Assembly: GCA_016617855.1 (NCBI GenBank)
Contig: JAECUM010004319.1
Location: forward strand, 1-64,000
DNA length: 64,000 nucleotides
Origin: Megalonaias nervosa
Lineage: Eukaryota > Mollusca > Bivalvia > Unionida > Unionidae
Direction: 5' to 3'
The position numbers and the translations under genes are program-made. This document shows, piece by piece, positions 54,401-59,509 of this stretch (positions are counted from its first letter, which is position 1; every line of letters begins with the position of its first letter). The notes beneath the pieces were generated by a model. The model was not told the origin of the DNA and did no database searches. It saw nothing but the letters and a program-made list of their open reading frames with translations.

Positions 54401-57400
54401 CAGATCAATAATAATTGTAAACATGTTTACTATAATCTGAGTCCAGGACATTAAGTTTTTCACTTGGAAATTCCTGAACATGTTGATAACTTAATATTTT
54501 ATAGAAAAGACTGACCTACATCCTGGCTACTGGCAAGCTTTCTCACATACCCATGTTAGCCAAGCCCAAGACTCACACCCTTGCAGACAGAGGTGAGATG
54601 GCAGTGATCTGGAATGGCGAGTGCTTTAGACCGCTTAGAGCCCCCAGAATTCAGTTGAAACTTCATATATTTGGACTTGTGATAGAATTTTTAGGACTAT
54701 TTGGGATTTAATTCACAATACTATAAGTTCTTTCTAAATTTTCACTCTGTATTCTAGAGTAGTAAATTATTTGCTAAATTTTACCAAACTAGTTGGTTTT
54801 CACTCTTTTCTGTTGCTTAGTTTAAGACCACAGAGTCGCAACACTTACAAGTTGAGTCCAATTGCAAACTGCACAAACCCAGATCTGCTTCCATATAATG
54901 CATGGGCAGATCAGGGTCTATGCTATTTTGTAGCTCGACTTGATTTATAAGTATACACAGTAATGGTCAGATTAATCTGACATTTTGTTTACTGCAAACA
55001 ACCTCACTGGATTAATGCAATGTTGCATCTAGGTTTACCACAGAGTGAGTCAAGTGGCCCATGTCCTTTCAAAAGTGGGCCATTTAATGGTTAGCATAGT
55101 AAAGACAGATACAAATAAATAGATCAAGGAAGGAAAGAAAATGGGCAGAAAAAGTTACTTTTTCATAAACAAAAGGAATCAAAGAATATATCTTATGTAT
55201 TCTGTGTAGGAAATAATAATTCTTGCCAATTATAATAACAAGCACTGTCTTACTGGCTGCATACAAGTGAGGATCAAAGGTCACAAGCATATAGATCTCA
55301 AATTATTGCTTAATTTAATTACTGTATGGCTAAATAACCTAGCTGAAAGAAAGAATACACTTTAACCAAATATCTCAGAGTAATTTTTTCATTAATTAAT
55401 CATGTCTTTTGATAATAACACAAACAGCTTTATTTCCCATGTTTCTTTTAATTCATTTCAGTTCCTGTTTCATTCATTTGTTTTTACTTACATGTACTTT
55501 CATTCACTTTTGGTTCATTCTTATCAATTTTCTGTTTTGTTCCTTTTCTAAATGTTAAACATCATATTTTTTTCTTCCTTACAAAGATTTCAACTAAACT
55601 GGAACAAGATGGCATGTTAGCCATGAAAGTAGTGTTCTCAAAGACATTACTTCCCCCTTCCAAGTTCATCCTTGGAAAATACATAATGTAATTTCTAGAA
55701 ACAATAAACAGTTTGTTTAATATATCTTGAAGTGAAAATGATCCTGTTTTCCAGCAATCAACAGGTACAAGGAAATACCAGGCCACTCTGACAATTTGCT
55801 GTTCTGTGCTGAAACAGTGCAATAAGTATTTTATGTACATTTAAGAAATTCTAGACATGAACTAAAATTAAATTTAATGGAAAAGAAATTTTAACAGAGC
55901 AATCAAATATCATCTTAAGAAATATCCTAATTAAGTTTTTCATTTGTGTGTGTGTGTGTGTGTGTGATTTGGATTTTTGACGCATCTTTAAAAAATACTA
56001 TAATGTCTAGCACTGAGGCATCGTGCTGCAGACATGTAGCATCATGTCCCACCCAGTCATATTATCCTGACACTAGGATGACCAGTCCTAACACTAACCT
56101 CTTATTGCTGAGTGCCTAGCGAGGCAGCAGATAGTACTATTTTTGCAAATCTTTGGTATGACTCAGCTGGGGTTCAAACCCATGACCCCAAACATAGGAG
56201 GCAGACACCCTAACTACTTAGGCCACTGGAGAGGTTGAATGTTTTTCATGTCACTGGGATTACAAAAATTGAAAACAAAATTTGTCTCCTCTTGAGAATT
56301 AAAAAATATGATTGTATAAATGTTTGCAGAACCACATTTTGTTTACCACTGTGTCAGAAGTAGGGGTGGGTTTAAACTTGGACAAATGTGCCCCATCCCC
56401 AACCCCCTCATGCTAAGAGTTTCTTAAGGTTAGGGTACAAGTTTACTTTTCAGTATGGTTATATCACAGGAGAAATATTATTTATTCATTTATTATTCTA
56501 CATATTAACTATAATATTCATGATTTTGTTCAAGTGGATCATTGCTGATTATTGGAATAGTGAATCATTTCTGGATATCTGAATTCAAATGGATCATTGC
56601 TGAGTATTTGAATTCACTGTGGATTATTGCTGGATATTTGAATTCAAGTGGGTCATTGCTGGATATTTGAATTTAAGTGGATCATTGCTGGATATTTGAA
56701 TTCAAGGGATCATTGCTGAGTATTTGAATTCACTGTGGATTATTGCTGGATATTTGAATTCAAGTGGATCATTGCTGGATATCTGAATTCAAGTGGCTCA
56801 TTGCTGAGTATTTGAATTCACTGTGGATTATTGCTGGATATTTGAATTCAAGTGGATCATTGCTGGATATTTGAATTCAAGTGGCTCATTGCTGGGTATT
56901 TGAATTATTGAGTAGTACCAACCATGCCAACCACCAAAAATGGTACCTCAGGAAACTAGACTGATGGTATCTTTAAACCGATTTACCTCACCTTTATATG
57001 TATGAAAATCTTATATAATTGTATGGAATTCTATCTGAAATGGAATGCAGATTTGTATACAATACTATATGAAATGGAAATGCAGATTTGTATGGAATCC
57101 TATTTGAAAGAGAAATGCAAAACTGTATGGAATCCTATTTAAAATGGAAATGCAGAATTGTATGGAATTCTATTTGAAATGGAAATGCAGAATTGTATGG
57201 AATCCTATTTGAAAAGAAAAAGCAGAAATACTCTGCTGATAAGTAGGCACATGCATGCCTTGTCTCCCACTAACAAAAGGTCAGAAGTTACCTGTCCACT
57301 ATTGCAGGATAATGCCTCATCATTCTGTGGACACAAACAATAAAATTGTCTGGTTTACTTAGGTGCAAATGAGTCATCATAGTGTTGACATGGGAGTGAA

Positions 57401-57525
57401 AGGACCCATCAGTCTCCTTGTCCTTCTCAGCCAAGTACTGGAAAATCATCCCTACAACCTCTGCTGATGCTGCATACACAGCTTTATATTTATGACCCAT
57501 GAAATTGGCAATGCTGGAGAAAAAC
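1262..57525 (-). CDS. PRKDC: DNA-PKcs gene, internal part (13 exons)
   Basis: Catalytic subunit of DNA-dependent protein kinase, a nuclear PI3K-like kinase recruited by Ku70/80 to double-strand breaks for non-homologous end joining. Thirteen exons are visible: 57525-57292, 49309-49159, 48731-48558, 45106-45017, 37188-36978, 35803-35647, 33260-33027, 32572-32460, 24293-24162, 21037-20858, 7171-7084, 1938-1818 and 1400-1262. They join without a frame break into about 674 codons. Every junction is GT/AG and the phases agree. Recognisable human-like blocks, in order, are the HEAT-region peptide around DKFIVCLNK, CREQMYNILMWIHDNYR, NFWSHETRLP, the T2609-type cluster, [26 protein letters not shown] and the LAEAR-type lead into FAT. 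Human comparisons are from memory. The kinase domain itself is outside the window, so an intact enzyme cannot be confirmed. Confidence 0.95.
1401..1817 (-). other. Intron between exons 12 and 13
   Basis: A 417-bp intron holding a (TAA)n microsatellite at about 1621-1672 and a T/G/A-rich low-complexity tail. Nothing else recognised. Confidence 0.85.
1620..1674. repeat. (ATA)n microsatellite
   Basis: About 17 uninterrupted ATA triplets. Confidence 0.95.
1818..1938 (-). CDS. PRKDC: PRKDC exon 12 of window
   Basis: A 121-nt exon with acceptor GATCAG and donor CAAG|GTATGT. It reads [20 protein letters not shown], matching human IRLLEEALL, and ends [12 protein letters not shown], matching human PDVLRWVELAK. 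The linker between is shorter or different from human, as expected for a variable loop. Exit carries two bases. Confidence 0.93.
2560..3250 (+). repeat. Diverged tandem intron element
   Basis: Two to three diverged units contain 'gaagccacaacaatgctatgg', 'aacatgtcctacaaacattc' and 'accaagtttg-ctgaaactggc', each recurring at about 140-bp spacing. Near 3145-3190 the family-B head AGGCCCAAGTGGGCCTAATA follows. Confidence 0.5.
4520..5530 (+). repeat. Diverged ~150-bp tandem intron element (family D)
   Basis: About six degenerate units, each with 'gatcttgatgatataa', 'gatcaaaat-g', 'agagtggtaacaagatcagc' and 'caatcagatgcaagatca'. Unit spacing is roughly 145-165 bp. It ends near a 'cagacagacagacaag' tail at 5515-5528. 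Confidence 0.6.
6297..6550 (+). repeat. tRNA-derived SINE (family V), copy A
   Basis: Head GACGAGTGCTCTAAAGCACT, then 'gatcactgctatctcacctctgtctgc', a B-box-like CTGAGTTTATAGTCT, then the body 'gtgagaaagtttgccagtt', 'gttggtggttcttcccagg', 'cctccaccaaatatact' and a tail 'gctgaaaaatggtgttaagcc'. The same order occurs at 9560-11565 (split), 32178-32423 and 54533-54645. Confidence 0.75.
7084..7171 (-). CDS. PRKDC: PRKDC exon 11 of window
   Basis: An 88-nt exon with acceptor TTTCCAG and donor CTAG|GTAAGTG. It encodes [20 protein letters not shown] followed by [10 protein letters not shown]. This matches human [20 protein letters not shown] and the CLASLQQPVG block in length and pattern. It ends with one base carried into the next exon. 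Confidence 0.92.
7300..8195 (+). repeat. ~143-bp tandem-unit intron element (family A), 6 units
   Basis: Units repeat 'aacaagattttcaagatggc', 'tgctgtggtggccata', 'ggatgtcagattggcaccat', 'ttcatttaggaccaac' and 'agtcttctggtgaaa'. Core motifs fall near 7340, 7510, 7660, 7805, 7950 and 8085. The left end 'aaaccatatctgatattctt' is shared with copies at 12498 and 50940. Confidence 0.85.
9225..9315 (+). repeat. Family A fragment
   Basis: A partial unit: 'tgacattccattcaggagga', then 'gatgtcagattagcaccatt'. Confidence 0.65.
9727..11177. mobile_element. Non-autonomous pogo/Tc1-type DNA element
   Basis: A 1451-bp element with terminal inverted repeats CCGTATTTACTGCATGTTTT at the left and its complement at the right, flanked by TA on both sides. 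Copy A of the SINE supplies the empty site (accaaa-TA-tact), proving a TA duplication. Subterminal 'ttttcggacac' motifs recur at both ends. No transposase was recognised inside; the short open frames have no known motif. Confidence 0.85.
11193..11516. mobile_element. MITE nested in the SINE
   Basis: About 324 bp with matching inverted ends: left TCAATCTGATTAAAATCAGA, right complement TCAATCTGATTAAAATCATA, continuing into an inverted 'catgaagatctga' pair. No coding. It sits in SINE copy B next to the larger pogo-type insertion. Confidence 0.75.
12480..12800 (+). repeat. Family A element, about 2 units
   Basis: Starts 'gctgaaatcacctctgatat' like the 50940 copy, then two units with 'accaagcagatatcattata', 'gttggtgaaaacccc' and 'accattttaatttaggacca'. 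Confidence 0.75.
12838..13745 (+). pseudogene. Non-LTR retrotransposon reverse transcriptase fragment
   Basis: Across several frames with stops, the plus strand reads a reverse transcriptase 3' half: [37 protein letters not shown] (the GVPQGS motif, damaged), LYADNATLY (the YADD motif, mutated to YADN), [17 protein letters not shown] (the 'N..KT' motif), then a C-terminal stretch with [10 protein letters not shown]. Frameshifts and stops rule out activity. Domain order fits Jockey/CR1-like LINEs; the clade is unsure. It is antisense to PRKDC. Confidence 0.75.
14560..16050 (-). pseudogene. DIRS-like retrotransposon fragment (RT/RNase H/tyrosine recombinase)
   Basis: Minus-strand frames give, in order, an RT tail (near 15820-16012), an RNase H-like segment with NASTCGWG (15650), [18 protein letters not shown] and a damaged D-N-T-T-V-V-A-Y region (15450-15540), then a tyrosine-recombinase N-terminus, [20 protein letters not shown] (15150-15215), and a later [11 protein letters not shown] block (14770-14800). 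RT-RH followed by YR is the DIRS order. Several frameshifts and stops separate the parts, so it is dead. No inverted or split terminal repeats were identified. Confidence 0.7.
16310..16620. repeat. Possible LTR-like or SINE-like AT-rich repeat
   Basis: Contains 'gtaaattttaacaaaataat' and a B-box-like CAGGTTCGAATCTCG at 16508-16522. Boundaries and class are not resolved. Confidence 0.25.
17325..17410 (+). repeat. Lone pogo/Tigger-like terminus
   Basis: The sequence ACAGTCAAACCCGGTTATCT followed by 'ccgagatatcagggttt' resembles the ends of Tigger-type elements. A partner inverted end was not found nearby. Confidence 0.35.
19600..19800 (-). pseudogene. Cys-rich zinc-knuckle remnant, possibly DIRS gag
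   Basis: A 64-codon minus frame carries [20 protein letters not shown] then [16 protein letters not shown], with CxxC-H-CxxC spacing typical of the gag-like protein of DIRS elements. The RT/YR fragment lies 3.5 kb downstream on the same strand, so both may come from one broken element; that is inference. Confidence 0.4.
20147..20417. mobile_element. hAT-type MITE
   Basis: A 271-bp element with inverted ends: left CAGGGGTCTCAAACACGCAG, right complement CAGGGGTCTCAAACTCAAAT. The CAGGGGTCTCAAAC terminus is typical of hAT MITEs. A clean 8-bp target duplication is not visible (atctatat against tttataat). Confidence 0.75.
20725..20852. repeat. 64-bp tandem duplication beside exon 10 donor
   Basis: Two 64-bp copies, each containing 'gaaatgcacacgtg' and 'cataccaaaatacatcc'. 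The exon-10 end/donor is a third, related copy (20849-20869). See the finding on alternative donors. Confidence 0.85.
20858..21037 (-). CDS. PRKDC: PRKDC exon 10 of window
   Basis: A 180-nt, phase 0-0 exon of 60 codons. Acceptor GCTTTTAG, donor CTG|GTATGT. It reads [20 protein letters not shown], then [20 protein letters not shown], and ends [10 protein letters not shown], matching human FFPPFVSCIQ. The exon end and donor lie in a local tandem duplication that offers a second, in-frame donor 36 bp further on. Confidence 0.95.
21485..22930 (-). pseudogene. Non-LTR retrotransposon C-terminus and 3' tail
   Basis: Minus-strand frames read [20 protein letters not shown], then [12 protein letters not shown] (the usual KLLGVTID block), [26 protein letters not shown]-like and IRKYGN blocks, then [20 protein letters not shown] and [20 protein letters not shown]. 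This is the conserved C-terminal region after the RT of Jockey/CR1-like LINEs. The 3' end is an A/T-rich TTATT run (21485-21507). Multiple stops and frameshifts show decay. It is a different copy from the 12838 fragment. Confidence 0.7.
21860..21885. repeat. (TA)n(TG)n microsatellite
   Basis: A short compound dinucleotide run inside the LINE 3' region. Confidence 0.85.
22870..22945. repeat. Short tandem duplication in LINE
   Basis: Two 36-37-bp copies of 'ggaataacagcctggaattctgag' type sequence. Confidence 0.6.
23150..23252 (+). repeat. 18/36-bp minisatellite
   Basis: Alternating 'gatgtggctgatgtaact' and 'gaagtggctgatgtaaca' units, about 5.5 copies of 18 bp. Because the unit is a multiple of three it keeps an open frame of V-A-D-V-T repeats, which is a side effect and not a gene. 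Confidence 0.9.
24162..24293 (-). CDS. PRKDC: PRKDC exon 9 of window
   Basis: A 132-nt, phase 0-0 exon of exactly 44 codons. Acceptor TTTTTCAG, donor CAT|GTGAGC. It starts [20 protein letters not shown] and continues [20 protein letters not shown], matching human [23 protein letters not shown]. It is the start of the conserved block leading into the FAT domain. Confidence 0.97.
24495..24662. mobile_element. MITE-like fragment with inverted ends
   Basis: Ends 'tacaagttgagttcaaatgc' and complement 'ttataagttgaatccggctg' are imperfect inverted repeats. The internal 'gcagatcagg-tctatg' motif is shared with 54838-54965. Confidence 0.5.
25080..25163. repeat. (TAA)n microsatellite
   Basis: About 27 TAA triplets, interrupted once by 'tcatga'. 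Confidence 0.95.
25480..25870 (+). repeat. Dispersed ~400-bp repeat, copy 1
   Basis: Shares an ordered series with 45655-46070: 'tgtataaacagtaaacagtcc', 'cagcaataaacaacc', 'agattacttaattgg', 'taatttgcataggtaaagta', 'aagtacatcaaagagatg' and 'tctttgaagtcaagattt'. Strongly diverged; class unknown. Confidence 0.6.
26215..27420 (+). repeat. ~143-bp tandem-unit intron element (family A), 8 units
   Basis: Core motifs ('ggatgtcaga-cggcaccattttcattta') fall near 26275, 26415, 26538, 26684, 26830, 26955, 27100 and 27262, a spacing of 123-162 bp. Units also carry 'agaagtcttctggtgaaa' and 'tttcaagatggc'. The right end is 'gtgtttaaagtttcatgg...aacagacagacaat'. Confidence 0.9.
27560..28320 (+). repeat. 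Diverged tandem intron element (family E)
   Basis: Repeated segments with 'tttcatcaaaatatcttcag', 'tgaccttgacct-a-gg' and 'agagacataacagaataaag' at about 130-bp spacing. No coding. Confidence 0.5.
28485..28525. repeat. (TAA)n microsatellite
   Basis: About 11 TAA/ATA triplets. Confidence 0.9.
28860..30370 (-). pseudogene. Possible retroelement gag remnant
   Basis: Minus frames are rich in Pro, Lys, Arg, Gln and His: [20 protein letters not shown] then [12 protein letters not shown] (30180-30330) and a [15 protein letters not shown] stretch (29300). The style resembles the gag-like protein of DIRS elements. There is no diagnostic motif, so this is a weak call. Confidence 0.3.
31499..31677. 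repeat. 91-bp tandem duplication
   Basis: Two adjacent copies beginning 'cagaaattatgaagtgctaa', nearly identical, so recent. Confidence 0.9.
32178..32423 (-). repeat. Family V SINE, copy C (near full length)
   Basis: On the minus strand: head TGGCTGAGTGGTCTAAAGTA (A-box-like), B-box-like GTGTTTGAGTCTTC, body 'gagaaagcttgccaatt', 'ccctccaccagttatact' and tail 'gaaaaatgacgttgaac' plus an A run. It ends about 37 bp from exon 8. Confidence 0.8.
32460..32572 (-). CDS. PRKDC: PRKDC exon 8 of window
   Basis: A 113-nt exon with acceptor TTTAACAG and donor GAG|GTTTGT. It encodes 38 codons including [20 protein letters not shown], matching human [20 protein letters not shown], then [11 protein letters not shown]. 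Exit phase is 0. The donor GTTTGT is weaker than the others, but the frame and homology support it. Confidence 0.95.
32573..33026 (-). other. Intron between exons 7 and 8
   Basis: A 454-bp AT-rich intron; nothing else recognised. Confidence 0.85.
33027..33260 (-). CDS. PRKDC: PRKDC exon 7: FNWLT block and basic patch
   Basis: A 234-nt exon with acceptor CATCCAG and donor GGG|GTAAGC. Early in it is [12 protein letters not shown], matching human SSFDWLTGSSTD. Two more TQ sites follow (LTQ and DTQ). The second half is strongly basic, [15 protein letters not shown], matching human GPDFGKKRLG, and ends in a Gly/Lys-rich linker. The region is a flexible, phospho-regulated loop in the vertebrate enzyme. 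Confidence 0.95.
33261..35646 (-). other. Intron between exons 6 and 7
   Basis: A 2.4-kb intron more than half filled by the 45-bp minisatellite (34160-35433). 33261-34159 is unremarkable AT-rich sequence. Confidence 0.85.
34160..35433. repeat. 45-bp minisatellite, about 28 units
   Basis: Unit 'cttcctagactgaatgtcaa' + 'actcaataaccacggttatgcagg' (45 bp). One block (34252-34562) is repeated almost exactly at 34562-34850: a 311-bp higher-order unit made of six 45-bp units and one 41-bp unit. Because 45 is a multiple of three, 15-residue periodic open frames appear on both strands; they are not genes. Confidence 0.95.
35647..35803 (-). CDS. PRKDC: PRKDC exon 6: SQ/TQ autophosphorylation cluster
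   Basis: A 157-nt exon with acceptor TATCAG and donor CCAG|GTTAG. It begins [17 protein letters not shown] (human EYTIDSDWRFRSTVLTP) and then carries four S/T-Q sites within about 25 residues: ATQ, STQ, SQ and, after a D-G-Q-V-R spacer, RATQ. The last copies human GQIRATQQ. In human DNA-PKcs this is the T2609/ABCDE region whose phosphorylation controls end access. Conservation of the sites is seen; conservation of the function is inferred. Confidence 0.96.
35804..36977 (-). other. Intron between exons 5 and 6
   Basis: A 1.2-kb intron mostly made of a family-B tandem element (36030-36780). Confidence 0.85.
36030..36780 (+). repeat. Diverged ~140-bp tandem element (family B)
   Basis: Head 'gtggacccgagatcactcaa' like position 75; then about five units with 'atgacagccaaattgatggc', 'cagtatcatttg', 'gtcaaattttg-tca' and 'gtgg-ttttgagaagtcattt'. 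Confidence 0.6.
36978..37188 (-). CDS. PRKDC: PRKDC exon 5 of window
   Basis: A 211-nt exon with acceptor AATTCAG and donor CAG|GTACG. It reads [20 protein letters not shown], then [20 protein letters not shown], then [19 protein letters not shown]. These match the very conserved human NFWSHETRLP, ATNFLLEMTS and [11 protein letters not shown] blocks. It ends in phase 0, immediately before the autophosphorylation cluster. Confidence 0.97.
38002..39425. mobile_element. Possible hAT-like non-autonomous element
   Basis: Inverted ends CAGGGCTTCCGATAAC at left and complement CAGGGCTTCCATTAAAC at right, 1424 bp apart. No transposase motif was seen and no clear 8-bp duplication (tgcatata against atatacat). 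Confidence 0.5.
39721..39744 (+). repeat. G-run, possible quadruplex
   Basis: GGGGGGAGGGGGGGGGGCGG follows 'gat'; a strand-asymmetric G tract. Confidence 0.6.
39893..40025 (+). repeat. Inverted repeat, left arm
   Basis: From 'ttcatggctcaaacaattac' to 'ctgtgttgaaagttac'; pairs with 40848-40981 at high identity. Confidence 0.85.
40506..40742 (+). repeat. Direct repeat copy 1 (~236 bp)
   Basis: From 'ttttaaaagcaatta' to 'gatcttcgttgcat'. Near-identical copy at 41073-41309. Confidence 0.9.
40848..40981 (-). repeat. Inverted repeat, right arm
   Basis: Reverse complement of 39893-40025, with a few substitutions. It lies in the spacer between the two direct repeats. Confidence 0.85.
41073..41309 (+). 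repeat. Direct repeat copy 2 (~236 bp)
   Basis: Matches copy 1 with only a few differences (for example gtaagttgtggg against gtaagttatggg), so the duplication is recent. Confidence 0.9.
41405..41632 (-). pseudogene. pogo/Tigger-type transposase fragment
   Basis: A 75-codon minus frame contains [14 protein letters not shown], then [15 protein letters not shown], then [16 protein letters not shown]. The block NMDE-x-VYFD followed by K-GAKS-TTG is the first catalytic Asp region of Tigger/pogo DDE transposases. It lacks both ends and is a relic. Confidence 0.8.
42540..42800. repeat. Tigger-like element end
   Basis: Repeated 'gg-ggtcactcaggacagag' / 'cggtcgctcacagcagag' motifs lead to 'aacaggttttactgtata', the complement of the TACAGTAAAACCTGTTATGA type terminus of pogo/Tigger elements. 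Confidence 0.55.
45017..45106 (-). CDS. PRKDC: PRKDC exon 4 of window
   Basis: A short, 90-nt exon with acceptor TTTAG and donor AAG|GTACT. The peptide begins [12 protein letters not shown], an acidic linker like the human DPESETDND stretch, followed by [18 protein letters not shown], matching the human AKDVLIQGLIDENPGLQ helix. Entry with one base, exit with two. Confidence 0.92.
45655..46070 (+). repeat. Dispersed ~400-bp repeat, copy 2
   Basis: Same ordered motifs as 25480-25870, for example 'cctgtataaacaataaacag', 'ataatttgcttaggtaagta', 'aggtaaatcaaagagatg' and 'tctttgaggtcagattta'. Confidence 0.6.
48378..48424. repeat. (TA)n microsatellite with CA tail
   Basis: About 23 TA dinucleotides followed by 'cacacacacacac'. 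Confidence 0.95.
48558..48731 (-). CDS. PRKDC: PRKDC exon 3 of window
   Basis: A 174-nt exon with acceptor TTTTTCCAG and donor CAG|GTACT. It starts [20 protein letters not shown] and ends [17 protein letters not shown], a near match to human CREQMYNILMWIHDNYR. That hit fixes both frame and strand. It ends with AG, which joins the A of the next exon to make arginine. Confidence 0.95.
48732..49158 (-). other. Intron between exons 2 and 3
   Basis: A 427-bp AT-rich intron; nothing else recognised. Confidence 0.85.
49159..49309 (-). CDS. PRKDC: PRKDC exon 2 of window
   Basis: A 151-nt exon with acceptor CACAG and donor AG|GTAAG. It starts [20 protein letters not shown], close to the human FMNAVFFLLPKFHG-LKTLC block, and ends in [16 protein letters not shown] (human QLKSKDFVQVMRHR). 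Entry phase 1 base, exit phase 2 bases, both consistent with neighbours. It is HEAT-solenoid sequence. Confidence 0.94.
49515..49696. repeat. Minisatellite, ~4 units of 45-58 bp
   Basis: Unit 'gttttacatgctacatatca' + 'ccatatatggtaagaagggtggcta'. Units differ by short deletions. Confidence 0.9.
50616..50797. repeat. Minisatellite, ~3 units of 56-66 bp
   Basis: Unit 'cacttgcattacaagtaaat' + 'aataaaactatcaaatagga'; the first unit is more diverged. Confidence 0.85.
50935..51680 (+). repeat. ~143-bp tandem-unit intron element (family A), 5 units
   Basis: Left end 'gctgaagccatctccgatat' shared with the 7300 and 12480 copies. Unit cores near 51005, 51140, 51290, 51410 and 51550. Right end 'gtgtctgtaaagtttcagca', matching the 27310 copy's 'gtgtgtttaaagtttcatgg'. 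Confidence 0.88.
51774..53605. mobile_element. pogo/Tigger-type DNA element with TA duplication
   Basis: An 1832-bp element with inverted ends CAGTGTGACCCCGCTATAAC (left) and complement CAGTGTGACCCCGCTATAGC (right), flanked by TA on both sides. Subterminal 'accgtgttata' motifs occur at both ends, as in Tigger elements. Internal short frames carry no transposase motif, so it is probably non-autonomous. Confidence 0.88.
54533..54645 (-). repeat. Family V SINE, copy D (3' truncated)
   Basis: On the minus strand: 'taagcggtctaaagcactcg', 'gatcactgccatctcacctc', 'gtgtgagtcttgggcttggc' and 'gagaaagcttgccagtagcc'. The 3' half is missing. Confidence 0.75.
54838..54965. mobile_element. MITE-like fragment with inverted ends
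   Basis: Ends 'cttacaagttgagtccaat' and complement 'cttataaatcaagtcgagct'; internal 'gggcagatcagggtctatgc'. Same family as 24495-24662. Confidence 0.55.
55945..55967. repeat. (GT)n microsatellite
   Basis: About 11 GT dinucleotides. Confidence 0.9.
56165..56240 (-). repeat. tRNA-derived SINE head
   Basis: On the minus strand: A-box-like AGTGGCCTAAGTAGTTAGGG and B-box-like GGGTTTGAACCCCAGCTGAG, with tRNA-like spacing. Mismatched stems and a diverged anticodon arm argue against a functional tRNA. Confidence 0.7.
56530..56910. repeat. ~30-bp minisatellite
   Basis: About 12 units of 'ggatcattgctggatatttg' + 'aattcaagt', with an alternate 'gtggattattgctgg' variant every third or fourth unit. Confidence 0.92.
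57012..57228. repeat. ~37-bp minisatellite
   Basis: About six units of 'tgtatggaatcctatttgaa' + 'atggaaatgcagaat'. It ends about 65 bp from the donor side of exon 1. Confidence 0.9.
57292..57525 (-). CDS. PRKDC: PRKDC exon 1 of window
   Basis: This 234-nt exon starts after a TTTTTTCAG acceptor and ends at CAG|GTAAC. Its first G completes a codon from an exon outside or not found in the window, and its last two bases (AG) carry into the next exon. It reads [17 protein letters not shown], then a stretch resembling the human AVY-AC-AEVLGL segment, and ends with a D-N/K-FIVC-H/N block followed by P-IVDR (human PPLADR). This is late HEAT-repeat solenoid. The preceding exon was not located between 57526 and 64000. 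Confidence 0.93.
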
Positions 57526-58548
57526 CTGAAAAAAGCGTTTGAAAAATTTTATTTGAATGTGAAAAGAGTAATCTTCAAACCCTGCCCTACATTCATGAAA
57601 CATTTGGAGTACATATCCCTGTATTTACTGGACATGACCAGCAGTTTGGACTGGTGCAGTGCATACTGAGCAAATTGACATCACTCACAGAAGTTCAAAA
57701 ATGTTATATCAAATTGTCTCTGATTGTTTATCCATGAAACCGTCAAATAAATGTCTTAACGAAGCAAATTCAATGGTCACCATCAAGTTTACAGACCGAT
57801 TCTTTGATATACAAAAAAGGTGTGCCAACTAAATTAATTCATATGTAACTGGGTATAGTTGACACAGTCTTTCTTTGTCAATCAATAAAGGTGTTACCAA
57901 CTAAGCTTGTTACAGCTCAACTGCCTGAAGGCTATACTGCTCTCAGTTAGCTGGTCAAACTGGGGCAGAGAATCCTTTATAGAACAATAGTGCTGTAAAT
58001 TTCAAAAACTCTAGCCTTACAGTCAAGCTGTTTGTTATTCTGAATGTTTTCTTTTTTTAATTAGCTTATTTATGCCTAGATGAGACAATAATAATACTGT
58101 TTGAGAGAGCACTACTCACGATCTTAAAGCATATGCATAATAATGAAAACTACAACCTATCTTTTAAAGAAAGCTACAGCTTTTAATAGACAGTGGACAG
58201 AGATGTTCCTGTGACTGAGGTATGACAGCGGCCTCAGTGCTGTTTTATGAACTCTGCAAAAAGCATGATTAAAAAACAACATTAGCAAAAAGTATGTATT
58301 GCCTGGATCAACAAACTTTAGGAAATTCAGCATTAGTGAAGCATCCTGCACCAATGATCAAAGATAAGTGAAACCAAAATTACAGCCAAGGACAACAAAC
58401 TTCAACTCTCTTTATACCTAGACTGACAGAAACATGGCAAATTCACTGTAACATAACATGACATCATACAAATTCATGTTTCTGCTGCAATTTCTTTGTG
58501 ACATCTTTGGAAAAATAAAAACCCTTAGCTGGTGTTTGCAGACAAGAT

Positions 58549-58851
58549 TTGCCATACATTACCATGAAGCAACATGTTGATGGATTCTTAACATTGCTGG
58601 AAGCTGAGTACCTCAGAGATGCACCCCATTTGGGGCCCTTTGCAGTGAGTGGTCACATCAAAGGGACAGAAGTGAAGTGTTTGTTACAAGACAATAGCTT
58701 ATTAGCCAATGCAGTAGTGTATGGATTATTCATGCAAATATATGTGATAGATTCCTGGACCATGAGATTTCTAATGCATTCACTAGGTAGGAACCTAACA
58801 CTTTTCCTGAAGATGTTAGTGACATGTCACATTTTCGTAACGATCACATAA
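58549..58851 (+). other. Unassigned 100-codon open frame
   Basis: The frame starts MPYITMKQHVDGFLTLLEAE and keeps ordinary amino-acid composition, unlike most chance frames here. I recognise no family. It may be a relic of a mobile element or a chance frame. Confidence 0.2.
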
Positions 58852-59509
58852 ACACATATGACTGCTCATTACAGTCAACCAAGAGAGAACAGTGACACAA
58901 TTATCAGTGCTGCCTTAAAGTAAAGAAGAACTGTAGGATTCTCCAGTATACTGTGTACAACAATTAATGTGGACTATCCACAGCTCAATTACTGACAAAA
59001 CTAGTTTCATTGAAAGGACAGTGCTCCAATGTGATCTATTTGAGAGAAATCACACAGGTACTTCCAGTGTCTAGCGTGGAGCATGAGTGCAGATTTTTGT
59101 GAAAGAATTTCTTCCCAAAAAAAAGTTCAGATGCAGGATGATCAACTTACGATCTTGTTGTTTTTTATATAAAAGACATTGAAACACTGAAACCATGTTA
59201 GTAGTCAGGAAGAGGAAGGGAAATTAAAAGAGACAAATGTATGAACAAAGAGAATGCTTTAGCCAAATGATACATATATGTGAGTGACTTTACCACTGAC
59301 CATTGTTGCAAATCTAGCAACATCATGATAAGTAAATATGTTTTGTTAACACACACAGACCCACAGAAATGTTGTCAGGGAAATCCATAGCAAATCAAAT
59401 AGAAAAACTTGTGGGTTTTCTGCGACCAGCTTGAGGGTTCTATGGAAGGGCTGAAACAGTTTATTAAAGTTTTACATGAATAATTACAAATTATATATTT
59501 ACTCTAGAA

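Larger units (their letters stand above)
49310..57291 (-). other. Intron between exons 1 and 2
   Basis: An 8-kb intron holding four minisatellites (49515-49696, 50616-50797, 56530-56910, 57012-57228), a family A element (50935-51680), a pogo-type element (51774-53605), SINEs (54533-54645, 56165-56240), a MITE-like fragment (54838-54965) and a (GT)n run (55945-55966). 55000-55900 shows no supported gene. Confidence 0.8.

Noticed and set aside
55562..55840. 92-codon minus-strand open frame
   Set aside because: No match to DNA-PKcs; exons 1 and 2 join in phase around it and the sequence is ordinary intron.
58157..58354. Minus-strand frame considered as the missing upstream PRKDC exon
   Set aside because: It has a possible TTTTTGCAG acceptor but no good donor, and the frame that would feed exon 1 hits a stop.
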